DNA of 64,000 nt from Haemaphysalis longicornis (lineage: Eukaryota; Arthropoda; Arachnida; Ixodida; Ixodidae): assembly GCA_013339765.2 (NCBI GenBank), contig CM023454.1:36632950-36696949 (forward strand), given 5' to 3'. Under the pieces are notes generated by a model. The model was not told the origin of the DNA. It searched no databases and worked only from the letters and a program-made list of their open reading frames with translations. Shown piece by piece: positions 58,030 through 64,000 of this stretch; positions within the stretch are counted from its first letter, which is position 1, and each line of letters opens with the position of its first letter. The position numbers were made by a program, and so were the translations under genes.

Positions 58030-58225
58030 TGTAACGAGAGGGCCAGACAGTTGCCAAACAGGAGACTAGTTTTATTAAAATCGAGCCCACAGAAGGTAGC
58101 GAGCAAGCAGGCAAAGCGCCTTCTTCCTCTAGCCAAGTCACTGGCTCCTTCTTGTGGTCATGGAGCTTCCTAGGTAGTTGGCGATACCCTTGCGGGGATA
58201 ATTACGGTTCATAGTGTCTGTGGCA
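58030..58225 (-). repeat. 5' LTR of gypsy element 2
   Basis: TGTAACGAGAGGG...GTGTCTGTGGCA, partner of 52574-52770. Confidence 0.95.
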
Positions 58226-58454
58226 ATACGTCAAAATGGTGAAGAGGGAGCCAGAAGAACAGACCGGTACGCGCTGGAGCCTCGAAGCATTATCTGGAGC
58301 GTGCAAATCACGTTCACGCGAACCACCCGTCCTAGATGACTCCCGCTCCCAACCTCCTTTACGAAAAATATCAGGGGGACGTATTTTGACCCCCTGTACC
58401 CCTGACGACTTTGTAAAAGCCAGTTGTCGTATTGTGGGATTAGTTTGAACATTT
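58226..58454. other. Short spacer
   Basis: No recognised feature between the gypsy LTR and the AACGTT-rich repeat. Confidence 0.4.
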
Positions 58455-59115
58455 CATTAATTCTTCAAGCATAACAATACCCTGCCCTTGTAACAATAAT
58501 GTTATGCTTATGTTCAGATTTATTATGTTACCTGACACTATTGCCTCGAGCATTTTAATAACGTTAATGTTCTAAAGTTACTTCAACGTTATGCCTTGAA
58601 CATTGTAATATTGTTCCACTAAAGATTTTACCTATATTGTTGCTTTGCGGTTTCTTCCTAACATTATAAAAAAGTCTACAATTTTACATAATTAATGTTC
58701 TGCCGGGAACGTGCCCTGAACGGTATTATAACGTTTGAATTACTCATTACTTTAATATTGACTGCTGAGCATTTTATTAACGTTACCATTTCTAACATCG
58801 GTTATAAGTTGTTTCCTGAACACACCCTGAACGTTATTATAATATTTATATATTTACATTACTTTAATGTTGAGTCATGAGCATTGTAATAACATTTGTA
58901 TTTCTTACATTGGTTTTAAGTTGTTTTCTAAACGTTAAATTATTGTTGGGAACAAAACGTAAACATACATGTTTGTTTTCAACGTAAAAATAACGTTTCT
59001 AACATAACATAAACATTTATTGTTTTTTAAGTTACTTAAACATTGCCTCGTATCATATACGTTATTTAAACATTCGCAACTTCCAGATAATGTTATTCTA
59101 ATGTTTTGTGCTACT
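58455..59115. repeat. AACGTT-rich tandem repeat
   Basis: Repeated phrases such as CTGAACGKTATTATAA, TACTTTAATRTTGA, GAGCATTKTAATAAC and ATYGGTTWTAAGTTGTTT recur. The CCCTGAAC word starts at 58715 and 58825 (110 bp apart) and a diverged one at 58594. A+T-rich and non-coding. Its right end joins the reversed dispersed-repeat copy near 59110. Confidence 0.7.
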
Positions 59116-59480
59116 TGGGACAGTGAAACCTGGCCATCCTGATGTAATACCTTGGGCCTTACCACCTCGTGACAAAAGCGCTAACACCGAAACAATTCGG
59201 CACGTGAGCCTAGTGATTCCCATATATACCGATTTAAACTAGTTAGTTCAGTAAGTTTAAGTTAGTTCAGTAGAGCTGAGGGAGCCTTTAAAATCACTTC
59301 TGATCAGAACCAGTGGCTTCTTTCGGCTTTTGTAGTAATTATTAAGCACGACTGAATTCGTATTGACCAATTTAGCAAACTGAGTCCATTTCGTGGCAAG
59401 CAGCGCGCAAAAGGTAGCGTTTCTCTTCCGGCGAAATGTCTGTGTGGTCGCTAAATTTTGTTTTTCGGCCCCCGAAATAA
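59110..59480 (-). repeat. Unclassified dispersed repeat, copy 3 (reversed)
   Basis: Reverse complement shares with copies 1 and 2 the words AGAGAAACGCT, AACTAGTTTAAATCGGTATA, TGGGAATCACTA, GCTCACGTG and CATCAGGATGGCCAGG in order. It breaks off at 59110 where the AACGTT-rich repeat begins. Confidence 0.6.
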
Positions 59481-60240
59481 TCCTTATGTTTGCCGTACGA
59501 CCACTGTATACATTCGGGTGTGGTTTATTCAGGAGCTACTGTCGATCAAGTGAATCAAGCCGTGTTAAGAAAGCGCGAAATTGACGCAAAGCTGCGCCAA
59601 AACAGGCCCAAAAAAACCGTCGCGAAAGCAGACGACAAAGCCGCATCATCGACGCGACTACCGGCGACCAGCACTTCCGCTCGGGGAGTGCTGCATACAT
59701 TTCCCGCGCGTCATCTACAGCGTGCTCCATGAGTGAAAACGGCCTTTCCCTTCGCAGCCGCGTTGAGGGTTTCTTGTCCTGCACGCCACGAAAAAAACGT
59801 TTGCTGGTACCGGTAGAAATCTTTGCTTCAAAAGATGGCAATGATTTCCACCCGTACCGACCACGGTCTACCACTGCGGAACGACGGGGCGTTCAATGGT
59901 TCACGTGTGCGTTCTCCACAAAGCAAAAACACACCTTATCAACGAATGTGATTTATGCTCCACAACCACTGACAAGGCTTTTTTCGTAGTTGAGCTTCAT
60001 TGCATGTGTGGATCTCCTCGAATCAAAAGTGCTTTGGATTTATATATATGTATTTCGCGAGGGGTTCTGTAAGTCTCGCTTTTACTGCTAAGCAAAAGGA
60101 GCCAACGACCACATCCTCAACACACACAAGACAGGTTGAGGCCATTCTAAAATGCAATTACGAAATAATCGCAAAGCGAAGTGTGTCTAGTGGCAAGAAG
60201 ACGACTTCGGAAATTGAGGCTGCAACTTCACGTTGAAGAC
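59481..60240 (+). other. Unassigned open frames
   Basis: Three overlapping plus-strand frames (59490-59732, 59729-59989, 60000-60236). The first is lysine-rich (VLRKREIDAKLRQNRPKKTV) and looks more gene-like than the surrounding DNA, but I recognise no family and see no splice or start evidence. It could be a relic of an unknown transposon gene. Confidence 0.25.
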
Positions 60241-61570
60241 TGTTTCCTGATTAGAAAAAATCCCTTATACTAACCCCTGGAGCAAAAGAACAGACACTCC
60301 GCGCAAACCAAAATTCAAAGTGTCCGTTTTGGGAAAACAAAAATTTATTTTTTCGCTTGTGTAAGGTGTCCGCAGTCCAGCAACAATTATGTAATTTGTT
60401 ATTAAAAGTCTGCGTTTTATTAGGTATAAAACTCCGGCTGGTTCGTTTATTCGAACGCCTCTCATATATCATTTACACGTGCTCTGGCTTGCGCAGAGGC
60501 TTTAGTGACCAGGTGTTTAAAGCAGGGGTTGCATTGCAAGCGCACTATTTTTGACCATGCATGTTTATCATATGCATGAATGCAGGCAAATATTGTAAAG
60601 ACGCATGCAATAGTCTTTGGGTCATAAGCTGGCTTGAACACAAATACCCAGGAAATTTCATTGATGTACCATAAATACTGCCAGTAAATGTTCTGCAAAC
60701 ATAAAATAAGAACCTGCGAAAACAAGCTGTCCTGCACGGCTTGACGACACCGCCACCATCATTATATTCTTTTTTTTCTAATCACTAGGCAATACCTTGA
60801 CGAAAATACGAGGCAAGGTACATTGCAAAGAACTAGATGTATGATACACAAAACAGGCAATGCAGAGTTACAACTGGAAGGATGTGATTCAGTAATATTT
60901 TCCAATATGAAATAGGGTGAGAGAAAATGGAAAATTTTAATGTGTGTGCTGTACAAAAGTACAGAGTTACGGCGTTCGGTTGGCCACGTCTGGTGTGTCG
61001 GGGCAGTAACGTGGCATGAAATGGGGTTGGATAGCAGGCAGGTTTGGGTATACGTAAAACAAATGGAAAAAATAAGGCAGGAACTTCGTTCCTGAAGCGA
61101 AGACATATGAGCCATCCTTAGGGCGGAATGAGAGTCTGTCCATAAATACACAGAATAGATAAACCGGACGGCCTTGCGGTGAATCCTCTCATCTTTTAAA
61201 TCATTTTAATTGATGTTTCCACGCAATACTTCCATACTTCAACTACGGGACAATAAAGGTAAAGATTCTGATGTCGTTCACGTTTCAAGAGACGTCCCCT
61301 GGTTTGTATCTTAGGAAAACCTTTTCAGGAAGCCAGTCTAGCAACTGTTATCGGAGTGATAGTTCCACGATGCGTCATTGGTGAATGAAACGCCTACCTA
61401 TTTATTACTGTGAAGGTGATCCAATTTAACTTTTCACTGTGCTGTTACAGAAAGATATACACGTTTTCCTTATTTCAGTGCCGTTCCCCATTTCAAAACC
61501 ATTAAAAAGTTATCAATATTTGTTGACTTCATTCTGATCATAAATACCACAACTAATATCCAATGCTAAC
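60241..61570. other. Spacer, no recognised feature
   Basis: Contains a minus-strand open frame (60762-61151) without a recognisable domain. Otherwise A+T-rich. Confidence 0.35.
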
Positions 61571-61639
61571 CTCTTTTGAATACTCTAATTACCCTCGGCC
61601 ATCAGTCCCCAGTGGGTGCCAAGCAACTGACGACGGTGG

Positions 61640-62800
61640 CGGTCAGACTCGTGATGCAGCAGAGGGCGCTAAGAGTCGCTAGACCCGGCCAGGTCGACAT
61701 TGAAATCAGAGCACGGCAACGCTTAAAACGCGAACTTTTTTTCAAGCGAGGCGACTTAGAAATGCTGTTCAAGAAGTAGAGGGCATTACGTGAGATGTAA
61801 GAGGGCTTAGTGAGGTAAAGTGGAGGGGTATTACAGTGCTGAAACGACACGTCCTACGTTACGTTGGCCTGGTGACATAGGAGAGCATGGAGTGGGATTT
61901 CTGGTTTTTAAAAGCATAGCTGCAACGTAGACGAATACTATAGCATTAATAAATTTCTATCAGGTCGTTTAATTAGGTTAAATAGGAATGCAAATTCAAT
62001 GTGAAACACGGTTACGCGCCTACATCCAGCTACAACGACCAGCTTGCTTAACGCTTCTAGGAATATGTGGAATTGCCAATGGCTAAAGCAAAAACACAGT
62101 ACGCTGTAGTTACCAGAGACTTCAATTCTAATTTAGGCCAGAAGGACGCTGGAGACAAGGAGGCTTGAGGTGGAGGAGCCAGAGGAGGCTGGTATATTGG
62201 AAATTGTGGCCTGGGTTGTAGAAATAACGGAATGGGCTTATTGAGTTCTCAGAACTGGATATTCTGCGCATTAGGAATACCTTCTTGTGCAAACGGCATT
62301 ACGGGAAGTGGACATTGAGGAGCCAGAATTGGGTTCGTAGAAGGAAAAAGCCTGCATAGTATGCATACATTGCAAGGTATGATCTCAAATTGGGCTGGAT
62401 TTAGTGGGAACCGTGAAAAGCCAGTTCGAAAGAAGCCGATCAATGAGCTCACAGTAGGATGAAAAGTTGAAGAATTTACATTTGTGCTGCAGAAGATGTA
62501 TTCAGCTCTAATAGGGGAATAGGAGTTCACGACAAAGGAAGAGAGCGACAATCATAAAGATATTATCACGGAGCGCGCAGTAGAAGTCGCATGTACGATC
62601 GCTTGACAGTATACTGGTAGACGTTCCCAGGGGACGAAAAATTTAATTAGGAAACGGCAAAGCAGGAAAGTGTGCAGCCCAGCTGACAGGAGAAAACTTG
62701 TGGAGCTTTCCAAGTAATTAGTAATGGTAAGACCGCTGACGTACAGAAAAATAATATGGAGGGAATTGAGCATGCTATAAAGAGCGGAGAAACCTTAAAG
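61640..62800 (+). pseudogene. RTE-type LINE endonuclease relic
   Basis: Plus-strand blocks in order, with many stops and frame changes: GLSEVKWRG (61804-61830), EHGVGFLVFKS (61882-61915), VVTRDFNSNLGQKDAGDKE (62107-62163, from the GDFNAKLG motif with G lost), NTFLCKRHYGKWTLRSQNWV (62268-62327). This order matches the N-terminal endonuclease of RTE-type LINEs (the LSE-RW, G-G-M, GDFNA, F-K---KWTW-SP signature). RT is absent. The LTR at 62814 may have cut it off. Confidence 0.65.
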
Positions 62801-62813
62801 CAGTGAAGAGGGG

Positions 62814-63721
62814 TGTGAGGAAAAGACCCAAGTTTCGTTTTGTTTCCTTGTGTGTTGTGTGTTTTTTAAATTATTACACTGTGACATGGGCCGTGAGTGA
62901 ACTCGAGCTACCAGTGCAACACGAAAGAGAAGACGACGGGCTGTGGGCAGGTGGCGCGACAGCTGGGAAAAAATCGAGCGAAGAGGAGAACGAAGCCAGG
63001 AGGGCTACGAGAGGGACGTGCGAAGAGGCTCGTGACACAGAACCACGGGCTGGGGGACATTCCAGAGGAAGAGCTCCTGCCGTCGTTCCTGCTGCGGGCC
63101 TTCACGCAGGGCATGCCTACCTCATCCGGTCCTGATGGCTTGTTCTAAGACCAAGGGGCAGCCTGTCGAGTGGTTCCTCCCAGGGCACAGTTGCCGAGGG
63201 CTGGCCTTGGCCGACGCTACCGAAGCACTGGTCTCCGGGGTCGTTCGTGGGACGTGGTCCTTGCGAGCTCAGCTGGGATCAGACATCGGTGCGCTGTCCC
63301 GTGGCAAGCGCCGCACATGGTAGAGCAGTTGTGTGCCGGCGACGATCCATTTAAAGCAGTCGTGCCACCCCTGCCCTCGCTCACTTCGACGGCTACATCA
63401 ACGGACGACGATAGACCTGATAAGGCGTGGGGACCTGTCCGTGAGACGACGCCTTTAATATTCTGAACCGTACTCACGAGGAACGTTGGTGTGGGGCAGA
63501 ATAGACAGTAGCTCGAGCATTGCCGAACTGTATTTTGTGGTCAATTGTCATGTGAGACTGACGCGAAATGCCGATGTATTTTGTTTTCTCCCTCCCGTAA
63601 CTCAGGACTTGTGGAACAGATAAACATCTGATTTTCTTTTTCCCTCTTCATAACGTCCCGGTCGCCTCCTTTCTCGTCCGACAGCACATGAAAGCGTGAC
63701 GAACGTCCATTCACCATCACA
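62814..63721 (+). repeat. Candidate 5' LTR of a right-edge element
   Basis: Begins TGTGAGG and ends CATCACA, so the ends are TGTGA/TCACA inverted repeats, 908 bp apart. ATTTC and then TGGCGTCCGCGACAGGA follow at 63722, a good primer-binding candidate, and a gag-like start lies 80 bp later. With only one LTR in the window the left boundary is inferred. Confidence 0.5.
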
Positions 63722-63725
63722 ATTT

Positions 63726-63743
63726 CTGGCGTCCGCGACAGGA
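63726..63743 (+). promoter_or_regulatory. Candidate primer-binding site, right-edge element
   Basis: TGGCGTCCGCGACAGG about 5 bp after the LTR end; TGG would pair with tRNA CCA. Confidence 0.45.
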
Positions 63744-63799
63744 CGAATCACTCTCGCTACATCTGAGAGCCTCACGCTGTTCTTGTGTAAGGACGAGAA

Positions 63800-64000
63800 T
63801 GGAAGAGAACAGAACGTTACTGGAGCTAGGAAAGGAAATAGGTTTGAGTAGAGAGGCGTTGCGGGCTGGGTGACCGATGAACAAAAAGATATGAGGGCGC
63901 AACCAGCAAAAGAAAGGAAGGAGGCACGCATAGCAGCACAGGCTGAGCATGAGCGAGAAATGGCTCGCATGGAGGCCGAGCGACTCCTCCTTGAGGAACG
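63800..64000 (+). pseudogene. Gag N-terminus, frameshifted, cut by window edge
   Basis: ATG at 63800 gives MEENRTLLELGKEIGLSREA, then the frame is lost near 63868. In the next frame VTDEQKDMRAQPAKERKEAR and a long charged helix (EHEREMARMEAERLLLEE) run to the edge. This is the coiled-coil N-terminus of a Gag family common in tick LTR elements. One shift breaks it within the first 25 codons. The rest lies outside the window. Confidence 0.55.

Larger units (their letters stand above)
52574..58225 (-). mobile_element. Ty3/gypsy retrotransposon 2 (minus strand), nearly complete
   Basis: Two LTRs of 197 and 196 bp (52574-52770, 58030-58225), primer site, gag, protease, RT, RNase H, integrase and polypurine tract, all in Ty3/gypsy order, about 5.65 kb. 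Several frameshifts and substitutions disable it, but long parts are still open, so it is the youngest LTR element in the window. Left flank ATAT and right flank ATAC may be a decayed 4-bp duplication. Element 1 differs in LTR and Gag, so they are separate families. Confidence 0.95.

Noticed and set aside
60762..61151. Minus-strand 129-codon frame beginning with a TDSHSAL word resembling RNase H
   Set aside because: The rest of the frame does not follow the RNase H order; a single short word is not enough.

Overview
The window looks like intergenic, transposon-packed DNA from a large arthropod genome. A hard tick (metastriate Ixodida) fits best. That is an inference: the tRNA-derived SINE at 46691-46932, the (CAT)n-tailed I-type LINE, the Gag proteins and the CR1-like ORF1 all resemble repeat families I know from tick genomes. 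I found no host protein-coding gene, rRNA or intact tRNA that I would defend. Almost every protein signal is a transposable element (TE) fragment with stops and frameshifts.

Layout. 90-740: first copy of an unclassified repeat (others at 21985-22640 and, reversed, 59110-59480). 930-1390: Gag relic. 1633-2774: array of ~278-bp tandem units leading straight into a CR1-like LINE (ORF1 2885-3520, start of the ORF2 endonuclease to ~3860). 4279-10596: Ty3/gypsy element on the minus strand with two 210-bp LTRs, broken gag-pol, and a 991-bp insert flanked by a perfect 8-bp duplication. 10612-11404: short LTR-bounded, non-coding (TRIM-like) element. 15064-15315: Penelope-like endonuclease relic. 16545-21605: I-type LINE on the minus strand (ORF1, endonuclease, RT, RNase H). 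26564-31400: second RNase H-bearing LINE on the minus strand, interrupted at 28245-28845 by the 3' end of another LINE.

31652-31800: tRNA-derived SINE. 32900-33800: dead pogo/Tigger-type transposase. 35926-36082: five short palindromes repeated at alternating 35/36-bp steps with unrelated sequence between them. 43705-44327: DNA-transposon-like element with long inverted ends. 46691-46932: full SINE with target duplication. 47267-48725: ~460-bp tandem repeat carrying a tRNA-like module in each full unit. 49221-49415: polypurine tract plus LTR, followed by a gypsy integrase relic broken by another SINE. 52574-58225: nearly complete Ty3/gypsy element on the minus strand with matched LTRs, primer site, polypurine tract, gag and pol. 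58455-59115: AACGTT-rich tandem repeat. 61640-62800: RTE-type endonuclease relic. 62814-64000: LTR, primer site and start of a gag gene that runs off the right edge.

The long stretches between these (11405-15060, 22640-26560, 36200-43700, 44335-46680, 50415-52570, 59500-61570) are A+T-rich and gave no convincing genes. The elements do not form pathways. What links them is nesting, which gives a relative order of insertion: SINE into gypsy integrase, LINE tail into LINE, an 8-bp-duplicating element into a gypsy RNase H domain, and probably an LTR element into an RTE relic.
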